Positions 44,601 through 56,255 of a stretch of 64,000 nt of DNA are shown here, piece by piece (position 1 is the stretch's first letter; each line of letters starts with the position of its first letter). The notes beneath the pieces are model-generated. The model was not told the DNA's origin and ran no database searches. It worked only from the letters and a program-made list of their open reading frames with translations. The stretch comes from Desmodesmus armatus (taxonomy: Eukaryota > Chlorophyta > Chlorophyceae > Sphaeropleales > Scenedesmaceae): NCBI GenBank assembly GCA_007449985.2, contig VIIQ02000269.1, positions 1-64,000 on the forward strand, given 5' to 3'. The position numbers and the translations under genes are program-made.

Positions 44601-47600
44601 CGGTCTGGCATGTGGGAACCCAACGGTGTGATGTCAGTCAGTGAGCCCGCTACATTTGAATGTGTGCATACAAGCGAGAGGACATACAGACTGTTAGAGG
44701 CCCACCCCATAGTACACCCATTTGTGAGCATGCACAGGCCAGGCAATCTATTTTTCAATTTGTTAGCCCCAATTCACATGAAAGTCCAGGCTGTGTAGTG
44801 TGCTGTATTGGGCAATGTCTTGTTGGTGGATTACCTTCAACCCTTTCAGCTATGTGTGGCTCACAACATGTGTGTTTGCCAGGTCACTTTGAGCAATTGG
44901 AGGAATGGACATGCTGCAACAGCAAGCCATGGCGTGTTCAATTGCTGCCAGAAATTCAGCCGAACAAGAGTCATTAAGCCAAACAAGAGTCGTTCCCACT
45001 TCTGCCTGAAGCTGCTCATGATTCGATTCCAAATGTCATGACCACAAGCAGCAGGCGTATCAGCAGTTACATCAACAGCTTCAAACCGTACTGTAGCAGC
45101 ACCATTTCCTGCTAGCATTGCTGGCGCTTGCATCCTGGAGGCAGTACAAAAGGTGCCGTCACTGTCTGCGCCACTCAAGGAGTAATGAGTGACCAGGCCA
45201 CAGCACAATTCAAGGGCCGACATAGTGGGCCCTTCAAGGGTACATACAAGTGACTTCCACAAAGTGTACGAATGTCAGTCAGGTCTGACTCAGACCTTTG
45301 GAAGGCCAGCTGAAGCTGGATTGTTGAGGGCCAACTGGTAAAAAACAATCGCAACCATACCCGAACATCGCATCTGCAGTGAATGCATTACAACCCAGCG
45401 GCGTGGGGGCAGGGCTGGGCTGCTCACAACAGCAGGGCACGATGCAACGGGGTGTTCAGGCTCAGCATGAACCATGTAACAGCAACAGTAACAGCGATGG
45501 GCCGTCAGCGTGCAGGACCATGACCGCAAAACCACCTTGAAAGCCAGCATGGCCGCCACAGCGGCTTCCAGTCACTGGCAAGAACAACTCAACGGAATGC
45601 CTTGCACACTTTTCCAACAAGACTTTGGCATGCGGAAAGCAAATGCTGGGGCATGCATAGCCCTGATCAGGTCTGACAGGCAGCTGAAGCCCTCAACAAC
45701 CCCCCAAGCCGGATTGTTGACGGCCAACCCAGGTTGTGAGGGCCGCCAACGTGCACGACCATGACCGCCAAACCGCCTTGAAAGCCAGCATGGCAGCCAT
45801 CGCGGCTTCCAGTCACTGGCAAGAGCAACTCAACGGAATGACTCGCATACTGTCTTGGAAAGAAAAACTCAACGGATCACTCCGTTGACTCGCATAATTT
45901 ACCAACAGGACTCCGGCATTCGACGCGTGAACGCCGCCATGGGGCATACACAGCCCTGAACCTCAACTCAGGGGTGCTTCGCATGCCAGCCCTGCATGAC
46001 GCCCAGACACCGTAATCATACCAACAACCTTGACAGCATGCAGCTGCGCAGCGGCCGACACCTGAGTGCTATGGCATGCCCTGCAGCCATGCAGTAGTAC
46101 AGTGGGCCTAAGGCCCTCGGGTGGGCCCCCATACCACCCTTCCCCCCTCCCTACACCATGTATCCCCTCTCAGGTTGTGAACTGCCTGAAGGGTTGAACA
46201 ACACCTACACTGTACATACAAGTAGTATGTAGTGATGGTCGATCGACCTTATGTGGTGCTGATGTGTACCGGGTATGTGGCACATCAAGAAAGGGATCTG
46301 AGAAACACAAAGCAAGAAAGCGTTTAGAACAGCAAACACCTTGCGGGGGAAATGCTGCAGTCTGAAACATCACCGAAGATGGTGAAAAGGTGGCTGCCAC
46401 CAAGGATATCAACACACGGTGGCAAACCCGGCGACGTCGGCTGCAGGATGCATCATGCGCTGACTGTCAACATCGACCGCAACAAAACAACAACTGCAAA
46501 CATCAACAAACATTGACAAGACAACCACAGACAGACATTACCTGATACCCGGGCGGGGGCCCAGAAACCTGGCTGTCATGGTAACCTTGGTTGACTGGAG
46601 TCAGCCAAAGACAGCAAAGGCTGCTGGGAGCCTGAACGAGACAAACAACAACAACAATCAAAACATCAACACCAACAACCAGCTGTGGCCAGCAATAAAC
46701 AATAACCAAGTGACAGTGTATGGCACCAGCAGTAAAGCTGCCCTGACATAAATGACCTGATAGGGGGAAAAGTAGTGTTGCTGGATGCAATAGGAGCGAA
46801 GTGATGTCAATTTTTTTGCAGCTAAGCACACAGCTGGTACAATGCAACACTGTCGTCGACACCTGTTGGACCCTCTGGTACTTGATTCTCGACATGAGCA
46901 ACGCAGAAACCACATAATGAACCACAATCCAAAACAACCGTGCACACCGCACACAGCCACAACTGAAAACAGTGAAAAGAGTGATTCTTGGGCTACAACA
47001 CGGCCCTCAACCACACACAGCACGACACAGCATGTGGACCCCTCCTGCATGCCCTTTTAGAGAGGTCCAGGGCACAGGCTGCCTCACATGCTGGCCTTTC
47101 CAGCTGCTCGTGCCCATATGCATGTGCCTGCTACTGATATTGCCAGCAACACTCCCCCCAAACAAACTGGCACTAGGCTCAGCAGCAGTCACTGTAATTG
47201 CTGCTTGTGGAGGCAGTAAAAGGGGGTCGCCACCTGACAGAGCTCAAGATCCTGAGAAATGATAGAGTTGTAAAAACAAAAACTTCGGAAGTTGTGCACC
47301 AACCACCATTGGGATGAGTCATCACAGATGACAGTATCATAATAGTATCACAGCCACTGGACGGTCCGTCATAGCCACCCCAAACCCACAGCCCCTCCAA
47401 ATCATGCCGCCAACGTCATGAAAGCACAACCCTGAAGCTCACTGGCTGGTGCTGAGATCAGAACCCTGCACTTTACTGTAGTGCAGTCTTGCATGCTGTC
47501 CTGCACCCCAAGGGTTACGACTCGGAAACATCTCATTGTCACCTGGCAAACACAAACCATGACACACACCCTTTGATGCTGCACACGGCCTAGAGGCCTG

Positions 47601-47805
47601 GCCAGCACAGCTCTCGCTACAGACGTGTCGCTAGCACAACCTGCCGCTGGAGCGTCTTGAGGTGCCACATAAGATCCAACACATCTGTCCACAAGCAGGC
47701 ATAAATGGCGCCAGCGCGCATTGCTGTTACGAAGCGCCCACTCGGCCAGCACAACCCTTGCTTGGTGCCAGCTTGCCCAACCCTCTGCAGCATGGTAATC
47801 GGGTA
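44601..47805. other. No gene recognised; includes an 80-bp direct repeat
   Basis: Open frames are short and unsupported. GACCATGACCGC and the next 80 bp at 45517 recur at 45757 (240-bp spacing), with a shorter tail copy near 45856. An adjacent CAACGGATCACTCCGTTG palindrome sits near 45870. Confidence 0.4.
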
Positions 47806-48201
47806 ATGGCAGACCCCAGCAGCGGAAGAAACATCTGCCGGACATATGAGTCCTTCCTGAAAAAAATGCGCGGCCTGGGTGTCGACGGCTCCGCCCTCAC
47901 GTCCCTAGTTCGACGCCTGCACCACATAGCCGTACGCAACCCCAAACTGATTTGGACACAACGCAGAGCCATCATCAAGGGCCGCAGCAAGCGCCCAGGA
48001 AAGAAAGGCAAACAGGACAAGGCACGACAGCCACGCAAGCAACACTCAAAGCTTATCCGCCGCAGTACCGCCAACAAGGCACAAAGGGACTCTCTGTCAG
48101 GTCAGAGCCTGACCACAGCATACGCCACAAAAAGCGAGGAACAAAAATTCACAACGTCTCCATGCCGTCGGGCTGGAAGGTTCAAGTGGGGCGAGTGCTA
48201 G
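47806..48201 (+). CDS. Small basic protein with an RRLHH motif, probably mobile-element derived
   Basis: 131 residues from the first ATG in an open frame that reaches back to 47662. The core reads MRGLGVDGSALTSLVRRLHH, then NPKLIWTQRRAIIKG, and aligns without gaps to the ORF at 21552-21944 (shared GLG, AL, RRLHH, IW, IK). A long Lys/Arg-rich tail follows (KRPGKKGKQ, RKQHSKL). I cannot name the domain. The tails differ while the core is conserved, which argues that the core is a real protein domain. Confidence 0.5.
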   Translation: MADPSSGRNICRTYESFLKKMRGLGVDGSALTSLVRRLHHIAVRNPKLIWTQRRAIIKGRSKRPGKKGKQDKARQPRKQHSKLIRRSTANKAQRDSLSGQSLTTAYATKSEEQKFTTSPCRRAGRFKWGEC

Positions 48202-48611
48202 TCTAGCATGCCAGACATGCACACCCCTCTGAGCTTCAGCCTACGTCATTGGTCCACCATAGGCGTAGCTACTCACTTACTCTGTTGGACATCACCTTAG
48301 CAGGAATCTCCACTGCCACGCCCTGACAACAATGCCGGCACAAACTTTGTGGCATGCGTGGCAAGCACCACACACACTGCTGCATTCTGCCAGTATCACC
48401 CCCTGCAGCATTGGGGTTTAGGGATATATGCACCACACGCGAATGACCCACTGGCAGATAATCAACAAAGCCCCGACTTGGCTTTGGCGGCCCAAGAGCG
48501 GCACAGCAGCTCAATCTCAAGGGAGGTCCAAAGAGTGTCCAAAATACTTATACCACAGTACTACTCAGTAGTACTGCTACAGTACTACGCCCCTACCATA
48601 TGCTGGGCCAT

Positions 48612-48644
48612 CAGACCATTGCACATACTAGGTGCAATGGTCTG
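48612..48644. repeat. Perfect 13-bp inverted repeat
   Basis: CAGACCATTGCAC and GTGCAATGGTCTG are separated by 7 bases. A second inverted repeat, CAGTACTAC with GTAGTACTG, lies just upstream near 48556. Confidence 0.8.
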
Positions 48645-49162
48645 GTTTGTGTCTTGAAAACACAGACGGCTGAGACACCCTCACCACGCAGTGTGATAAG
48701 CCGAGCATGAACCCTCAAGGCAGGGTGTCAAACCGCCAACGCAATACCCCAATATCTTGGGCGCTATGATAGCGCCACTGCAAGTTGTCAACGTTGGCCG
48801 TCACGGCTGTCCAACAGCCCGATGCAGCCCGTCAACTCAGAGTAGACCGGGCCAGCAGACCCGTGTAGCAAACCATCTCTTTTTCAAGAACACACACGAC
48901 CGAAACACTCCCATCGCCACCTGATGCCAACTGCACTAGCACACCAACCCAAACCACTCGGCGGCAAATTGCCAACACGGCCCTCTGCATACCAGCCTGG
49001 CATAGAGCTTTGAAACCTCAAGGCTGCGGCAGCCAATAACATGAACCGGTTTACTCACCCCGCAAGGCAAGGCAATCAATGTCAGCACATACCCTCACCA
49101 TGTAACAGCCAGCGCAAACCCCACCACCTCCAGGCGGTGCATCCAGCAGTACTTGCACTAGT

Positions 49163-49221
49163 AAGACACAGCCTGTGTCTTGGTGTGTATGTACCGTACC
49201 GGGTACGGTACATACACACCA
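49163..49221. repeat. Two adjoining perfect inverted repeats
   Basis: AAGACACAG and CTGTGTCTT (49163-49181, 1-base spacer) meet TGGTGTGTATGTACCGTACC and its exact reverse complement (49181-49200 and 49202-49221, 1-base spacer). Both are suited to cruciform formation. Confidence 0.85.
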
Positions 49222-52200
49222 GTCTGGAACAACAATGCATGAGCTGGCTCCATTGCATACACTGGATACACATCTAGCCGACGATAAACCACACATGCCA
49301 TGTGTGCGGCACCAGTGGCTGCCAAAACCTGGCAGAAGATGGGAAGGGGAGTGGCGGAATGCCTTTCTCAAAAGGCTCTGAAGGCAGGAAGTGTCCTCAG
49401 GCATCAAATGCATGCAGGCATGCCCAACTGCGGTGTGGGGGTAGGAAGCAACAGCAGGCATGCTCGATCTGATGACGTGACTTCCAACGCACGCCAGATG
49501 CTATGCTTGGCCAATTGGCTTTTCAGCAATAGAGCCTCTCAATGCCAGCTGTGCAAGTCTAGCATGTAGTCACAATACATGCACAACGACAAACAGGAAC
49601 GGCGCAGAGGAACGACAGGAACGACACAAACAAAGAAAGAAGACTAGGATAAACAAGCAACATTGATCCAGCACTGCAGAAAGCAGTTGAAATGCTCTTG
49701 CAGCCCCTGCAGCCACCGCTGAATCAGCAATCAAGAGCTCTGCAGTATAGCCTAGTGCAGTGTAGTGGGGGCCCTACAAACCAGCCCCAAGCTGTGTCAG
49801 GAACCATGCCAACTCACCAACTCGGCTTACAATCCTCCAGTAATATCGCTGCTGTGACAGCAGCATTTGTGAACCGATACTAGTCCACACACTGAATGAG
49901 TAGGAGAGTATCACAGTATGTGGACTCAACAACTTAAGCCGGCAGCAGGTACACAAAGGGGGTGTATGGGTTCAAATCCCATACAAGTTTGGGCCTGGTG
50001 CTGGGCACCTCCCAAAGTAGGGCGCATTTTGGTGTCCCTCATCAATGAGGCTTAGCCTCCGGCCCGCGGCCGTTGGGGTTACTCAACTGAGCCTCAGCCG
50101 CTGAGGCCTCCCACAGTGTGTGTGGCCAGCCGGTAGGGGGTGCCGCACCCCCTCTTGGACACCAAACAAAAGGAATAACCAGGCATTCACAATGCTTCAT
50201 GAGAAGCAGACAACACCTGACCGACTGGTGCCCCCAACAGCAATGCATGGAGCCTAACATCCGATGTGGCAGCAGGCAGCAAGTGAGGCCAGAAACCCGT
50301 GCTGAAACACAACCAATCATTTTCAAAGCTCGGCCAGACTGCAGGGAAGGGACACAGGCAAACTTTGGCCAAACTGCAGGGAAGGGACACAGGCAAACTT
50401 TGGCCAAACAGGGCCGGCCCACCCCTCCCATCAAGTAAAGGCACACCAGGGGCGGACACCTGGTGTGCAACATGTGTCCTAGGCCAGCTCTTGAGCCCTG
50501 CCAAGGGCATTTCAACCCCAGGGGAAACCGACAAACTGCAATTGGCTGCGAGGCTAGTAGTGCAGCTAAAGTCAGGACACTTAGAAGCTTCTCACACTAG
50601 CCCAGCATCGCCAGACTGCTGACAAGTCAGTGCACATGCCTTGCAGCCATCCACAATCCTCCCGGGCTGGTGCGCTTTGTCGCACACGTTCCAATCAAGG
50701 CCCTTTCTGGCACACCACAAGCCCTTGCCCCATGAAACACACGAAGTGAGTGCAAGCGTCCCACAGAGCCCTGCTTAGTGCCCCTGACACAACCTGCTCA
50801 ACGTGAGCCCAAGACTTGTCAGTGCCAGAGATGGTGCCTATTGCAGGTGGCAACATGATTAGGGTTTAGGGCCTAAAGCCTAAACCCTGGATCCCTCAAG
50901 GACCCTCTGGACCACTGACTGAGGTGACTGAGGTTTGAAAACACCATTTGAAGGTCACAGGCTACAGGTTGAGCATTCATGGATTGCTCAAAGGTCGAAC
51001 AACGACCAAATTTCAAGCCAGCTGCAAAAGCCCTACTCAAAAAAAGGCAATGATAGGTTTCGAAAACCACCATCAACCACCAAAACCAGGTGTTCTGCCG
51101 CAGACCGAGTCACACAAACACCTCCCCCTCCCCATAAAACAAAACAGGCAGCAAAGGCGGCCTCGGCCAGATCTGCCTGGCAACATTGTGCCTTCTTCGA
51201 GTCGGGTCGGCGCCAACGCGAGGCCGTGTAATAACATCCCCACGATTGTACCAACCCCTTGGTGGAGGCCTTGGAACACGTGACACAAACTGCGCCAAGG
51301 AGAGGGACTTCACATGCTGAAAAAAACACCCCCAGCAAACAAAAAAAGCACCCCCAGCAAAAAAGGGTGTGCCTGGCTAGTAAGAAAGCCTTCTCATAAA
51401 GCCCTCACCAGCTGAGGGTTCAAGGTTCAGTGCAAGCACACACACTGTACGCCGCCTGAACAAGGCAGCCTGCACGTGCAGGAATTCCATCTCAACTTGG
51501 ATGTGAACCGATCGGGACAGAGCTGCACGACCGAGGCCCCAAGGCCTGCAATCACTCAATCGTCTAGTCAGGCTGTGTGCAAAGAGCTTGCATGAATATC
51601 AGCTTGCATCAATGTGCACTCCCCATGCACACTTGTCCGCATAATCTTCCAGCACACACTTCAAGTGCGTAGTACGCACACCTGCCGACGACCACCTGAT
51701 GAAGAAAACAATGGCCTTGTTGTGCCACAATGCACACACACATGTTATGTCAACACACTCACACACAAAAGCACACAGGCCGTGGTTACATCACGGCACA
51801 CACACAATACTATTTGTACGCCATGAAAAGAGAGAAAGAGATGTGCATCCCAACACAGCCATACCACGTCTTGTATTCCTTTTGAGCAAAGGGCTCTGAA
51901 GACACAGCAGTGCACAAATCACAGAATCAATAAGAATCAAGGGTTCAAGGTTTTAGGGTTAACCCCAACCAACATACACACAACCACACACACATCACGC
52001 ATTGAGGTGAACTTGTGGGTGATTCAAATCATGGACTACACCTGCAGTCTTTCAAGTGGCAGTTGACAACCGACTCGTACAGGGCACACTCCAACCACAC
52101 TTCCCCCCAGCGCTGAACTCCCCTCCGAGGCAGTGCAATGCAGTGCAATGCATTGCAGTGCAATCACCAGCACCCTGTCAGCACAGCGTTGGCCTCACAA

Positions 52201-52269
52201 GCCAGGCTCAAGCTGCATAGGATACACTGTCAACACAACAGCTTGGCTCACATTCCCCAGGAAGATCGA

Positions 52270-52762
52270 TCACCAGTAACCTGACAGCGCAGTGTGAGCC
52301 TCTGATACCATTGCCATGCCCACCGCGCTCTGCATGCGCTCGATCTCTCCTTGAACGTACCTCAAGTGCTCGTGGAGACTCTGCAGCCTCAGCGCATTTG
52401 CATTGTGCAGCTGCTGCATTGGATCAGGCAGCGCTGGTGCAACGGGCGGCAGCGGTACTGCTGCTGCTGCTGTTGCGGGTACCTGCAGTGCTTGCCAGTG
52501 CGCGTGTGATGCACGCTGCTGATCAAGGGGTGAGGCACCACTGCAGGCTGGATGCTGCCAAGCTGTTGCTGCTGCCGGTGTGCACACCGGGCCGTTGCTA
52601 GCTTGCACCCCTAGCGGTGGAAGAGCACTACCGTAGTGCTGGGGCCCAACATATTGGGGTGGCAGTATGGCCCAGGTTGGGGCCATAGTCGTAGTTGCCA
52701 TTGCTGCCGGGGCGGGCGCTGGCGCTGCTGACGCTGGGTGCTGGTGCTGCTGCTGCGTCCAG
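52270..52762 (-). CDS. Alternative 3' reading frame at the SBP gene
   Basis: A second open frame overlaps the proposed last SBP exon and continues 358 bp further to a TGA at 52270. It reads MATTTMAPTWAILPPQYVGP, Ala/Pro-rich text and a coiled-coil end (LRLQSLHEHLRYVQGEIERM), which looks coding. It would join the SBP frame only after a shift within exon 53445-54336, where a second open frame (ATDFPFFADGSGSSMASVEE) also ends at the same donor in the matching phase. Either splicing differs from my model, or there is an indel, or this is a separate gene. Confidence 0.4.
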
Positions 52763-54954
52763 CTGCAGACCTAGCAGCCCACCCTCGCCCTGCTGGCTGC
52801 CTGTAGGAACGCTGAAGGCCCTCAACTGCAGTGCAGACAGAAGAGTGTGAGAAGCACACAAATCGACTATCAGCACACGATCAAGATTCAAAGTTCCGAT
52901 CGGAACTGGGGCCGTAGTCCAAACATAGTCATAGTCACTATGATAGATCACTCGCCCCTACGGCATACACCCCAACTACGTCGCGCCCCCGCAACCCCGG
53001 CGCACACCCGTGAAACCAGATGATTACCAGCTGTATCAGGAAGAAGAAGAAGAAGCAGGGGTTACATGGGCGGCTCACGCAGCTACGCTGCAACAACACC
53101 CAGCGTGGGGAGGGCAACCAAGTTCAGGAAACACAACAATAGTGCATGCCCTGCGCTGCGTGGGGCTCCACGCAAGCTGCCTGCCTCCATGCTATCCAAT
53201 GGCACAATTGCTGTGAAGCCAAAAAGGTCCTGTGGTGCAGATGGGTGCAGATTGAAGCCGACTGCAGAAAGCATTGTGGTGCAGCCGTGCAGTTCTAGCT
53301 TGAATCTGTGGCGCCATGACATGATGCCTAGGGCCCGGCTCGTTGTGAGCGCCAAGAATAGCCTATCTAGCGAGCACAGATTGTTCCGAACCTAGTAGTG
53401 CAAACACACAGCGTTGCGACTGAATAGCCACGCCCCGCTCTCACCTGCGGTTGCTGCGGCAGCTCCATCCCTGATCCAGTACTTCTTCCACCGATGCCAT
53501 GCTGCTGCCGCTCCCATCGGCAAAAAATGGGAAATCGGTTGCTGCAAAGCACCGTCCCCCTGCTGCTGCTGCTGCTGCGGATGCAGTACCCTCTAAGCCC
53601 TGCCTGCCCTGCATAGAGCACTCCTCCTGTCTGCTGCAGCGATGCATTCAGCAGCTGTTCAAGATCCTCAAAGCTGCTGCTGCCACCTGACAGAGGCCCA
53701 CTCGAGCTCACAAACTGCTCAGACATTTGGTGGTTACTCCCATCCATGGAGCTGGCCAACTGTTCAACAGATGGCAACTCCCCTGGCTGACAGGCCCCGC
53801 CCCAGGCTCCGCTGCCCGCCAGCTGGTGAAGCAGTTCGTCCTCGATAAGCTGAGTCAGCAGGGTGTCGAACTCGGCGGGTGACATTGCGGCACTGCTGCC
53901 AGGCACCACTGCTGCTGCTGGTGTCACTGCTGCTGCCATTGCTGTCAGCGGTAGAGGGTGGCTCTGCGCATCTGCTGCTGCTGCTGCTGTTGCATCCATT
54001 GCGCTTGCATCACCTGACACAGCCAGAGCCAACTGCTGCTGCTGCTGCTGTTCAGCACTCAGCTGCACAGCAGCAAGCGGCCCAACAACGACAGCAGCAT
54101 CTGCCAGGGGACAATCCACTGGCAGCATCTCCACATCAGCAGCAGCAGCAGCAGCGGCAGCAGCAGTGCTGCCAGCTGCTGCAGCGGTGGCTGTTGGCGT
54201 TGCTAGTGATGCTGGTGTGATGGCAGCAGCTGCTGCTGCTGCTTCTGCATCGACGGCCTCCTGATTTGCTGCTGCATGAGCCGCTGCTTCTAGGCTGCGG
54301 CGTTGACGGCGCTGGGAGAGCTTTTCGCGGCAGCTCCTGCATACACAAACCACCCACATATATAATCCATTAGACACCGACATCATGAACTGTGTACAGT
54401 ACAGTGTACTGTCTTGATTGCAGGAATATCTCCAGCAGCTGCTGCACCCTGACAATGCTTGCACGCATCCAGGATGAGCCTGCTGCTGCTGCTGGCCCGA
54501 CTGCTGCTGCATCCGCTGCTGTGCAGGTACGATGCGATGTGCTGGGCTGTGCTGTGCTGCTTGCTGCGCCTGTTTGTCAGGGCGGCTTCCAACTGACCCA
54601 ACCCACTCATACAAAGATTGCTGTGGCCTTGCAGGGCGCAGATAAATGCAGACCAACTCCTTCCATGCAGTCGCTAGAGCTTTTGTTGGGGCGACTGCAC
54701 AGACTGTTGCTGTCACTATAACATGGCTCAGGATACGCTTGAACACCCCGTAGGGCGCCAACGAGGCTTATGTGCCTGAAATGCATACGAAAATGTGGGC
54801 ATGGTGTGAATAGCCTGGCCGGCTGCGCGGCAGGCTGTTGCCCCCCTCACCTTTTGTTGCTGTCAAAGTCCTCAAGGGGCTGCAGCTTGCCGCACTGGAA
54901 GCAGTACCTGAACAGCTCAAGCCCCTGAGGGGTGGGCAGCTGTACCGCCTCCGC
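52628..54954 (-). CDS. SBP-box transcription factor, 5' incomplete
   Basis: Exons 54954-54851, 54336-53445 and 52825-52628 join in phase. The first two make the second half of an SBP DNA-binding domain: LFRYCFQCGKLQPLEDFDSN, KRSCREKLSQRRQRR. In the family this zinc site is Cys-Cys-His-Cys; here the His is Gln (GKLQPL). The KRSC and RRQRR basic residues, which double as nuclear signal, are kept. A long Ala/Gln-rich region follows with acidic, activation-like patches (EFDTLLTQLIEDELL, SFEDLEQLLNASL). The first zinc-site half must lie upstream; a frame at 55287-55210 (CQLDLREELLQAQPYLQRTH) is a weak candidate with mismatched phase. SBP proteins bind GTAC-core sites; in algae one controls copper response. 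Targets here are unknown. Confidence 0.6.
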
Positions 54955-55299
54955 CTGCAGGCACAGCACAGCACAACAATAGCACAACAACAGCACAGCA
55001 GCTTGGGGTGCAGAACTAGTGCTGCTTGGGTTGTATGGCACCCAACAGTACTGCGTGAGAAATGATACAAATAGAGTTCAAACTTCTATCGCAGATGCAC
55101 TCAGTGACTGGAGTGACTTTTACTGACTTCAACACCAGGCTTTTCTGTGCTTCACAAGGCTGTCGTGACTATGCTTGTTTCACGCTGTTTTGGCAGTATG
55201 TCATCGCACCTGCATGTGTGCGCTGCAGATATGGTTGCGCCTGCAGTAGCTCTTCTCTGAGATCAAGTTGACACAGCAACCAGACACCTGTAGACGTGG

Positions 55300-56160
55300 C
55301 AGGGATTCCGAGGCCAGACAACAGCAGTCGGAACCCGCAACGTCCCGGCAACTCAGCACAGAAACAGGCTGCTAGCAGCAACTGCACTGGAATGATGGAA
55401 GCAGGCCTTCAGCTAGAAGCAAGGTCAGGCCTACGGCCTAGCTCGTCCAAGGCGGTGTCGTTCACAAGCACAGGGCATCAATTCAAAGCAAAGTAAAGCT
55501 GTACACTGCGGGAACCAGCACCTGGACGTTGGAATACCAATGACTCATAGCTTCGAATTTCTGAATCACATCTGGCAGCCGTCGCGCCGGTTGTGAGAGC
55601 CTGGATCAGATGAAGTCGTATGTGGAATAACCTTGCTCCTGTTGAAAGGTTGGTTAGGGAGGGCGGTGGACAGGTCGGCACAGAGCTGAGCAACTTGCAA
55701 GCAATTGGTAATGATCATCATGACCATCATGGGAGTCATGACCACCAATTGAAGGGTGCCACCAAAGGCTTGCGCTCGATAATGTACCAGTTTTAGTATA
55801 TGCTGTTGTCTGTGTTGTCTAGACGGGCGCCTGTCGCAGCTGGTATCGTTACGGAATGCACAGTCATGGCTGCGACATGAGCTAGGAGGGTGGTGATGTG
55901 AGCGTCACCATATCACCCATGTCTTATATGATAGATGATAGCTGCTTGGTGCCCACCTGGAGGCTCCAGGCGGTCTAGACCTGCAGATCTGATCTGAACG
56001 TGGATGTAATGACGATAACAAACAGAGCAGTTTGGGTTCATATAACTTATGGCTACCAAAGATTCAACCGGAGGCGATCACCAGAAGCGTGGGCTCGAGA
56101 CACCGTGCCAACGGGTATGTCGGTAGTGTGACAATGACTGACGATTACGAAACACCAATG
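55300..56160. other. No gene recognised; probable 5' region of the SBP gene
   Basis: Upstream exons of the SBP gene should be here or further right, but none could be fixed by phase and motif. Confidence 0.3.
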
Positions 56161-56166
56161 TTTTGC

Positions 56167-56255
56167 TGAGGGATGATGGCATCAGCATACAGGCTAGCTA
56201 TACAAGCTTCCTCGCATCCATCTTCGGCTCCAAGACGATGGAAGCAGAGAGGTTG
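56167..56255 (+). pseudogene. Stray PRMT5 exon 11 fragment
   Basis: Encodes [20 protein letters not shown] and SKTMEAER, matching PRMT5 exon 11 ([28 protein letters not shown] in local terms) at about 75% of bases over 80 bp with the frame kept. It lies 15 kb downstream of the source exon. No other PRMT5 exon is seen next to it. Confidence 0.75.

Larger units (their letters stand above)
48202..52269. other. No gene recognised; repeats and hairpins
   Basis: Short frames only. Contains the hairpins listed at 48612 and 49163, a doubled segment near 50334-50406 (CTGCAGGGAAGGGACACAGG twice) and a dispersed repeat near 49313. The right end is the 3' flank of the SBP gene. Confidence 0.4.

Noticed and set aside
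47402..47845. Minus-strand frame of 147 residues opposite the RRLHH ORF
   Set aside because: Only the plus strand shows a conserved core shared with the 21.6-kb copy.
49940..50005. tRNA-like T-arm (GGGTTCAAATCCC)
   Set aside because: No matching acceptor stem, D-arm or A box at the right distance upstream.
50858..50888. Telomere-like TTTAGGG and its complement
   Set aside because: Only one or two units in an inverted arrangement; no array, so no evidence of an interstitial telomere.
53010..53395. Plus-strand frames near the SBP gene (PDDYQLYQEEEEE)
   Set aside because: No start, splice or family support; lies in an SBP-gene intron on the other strand.
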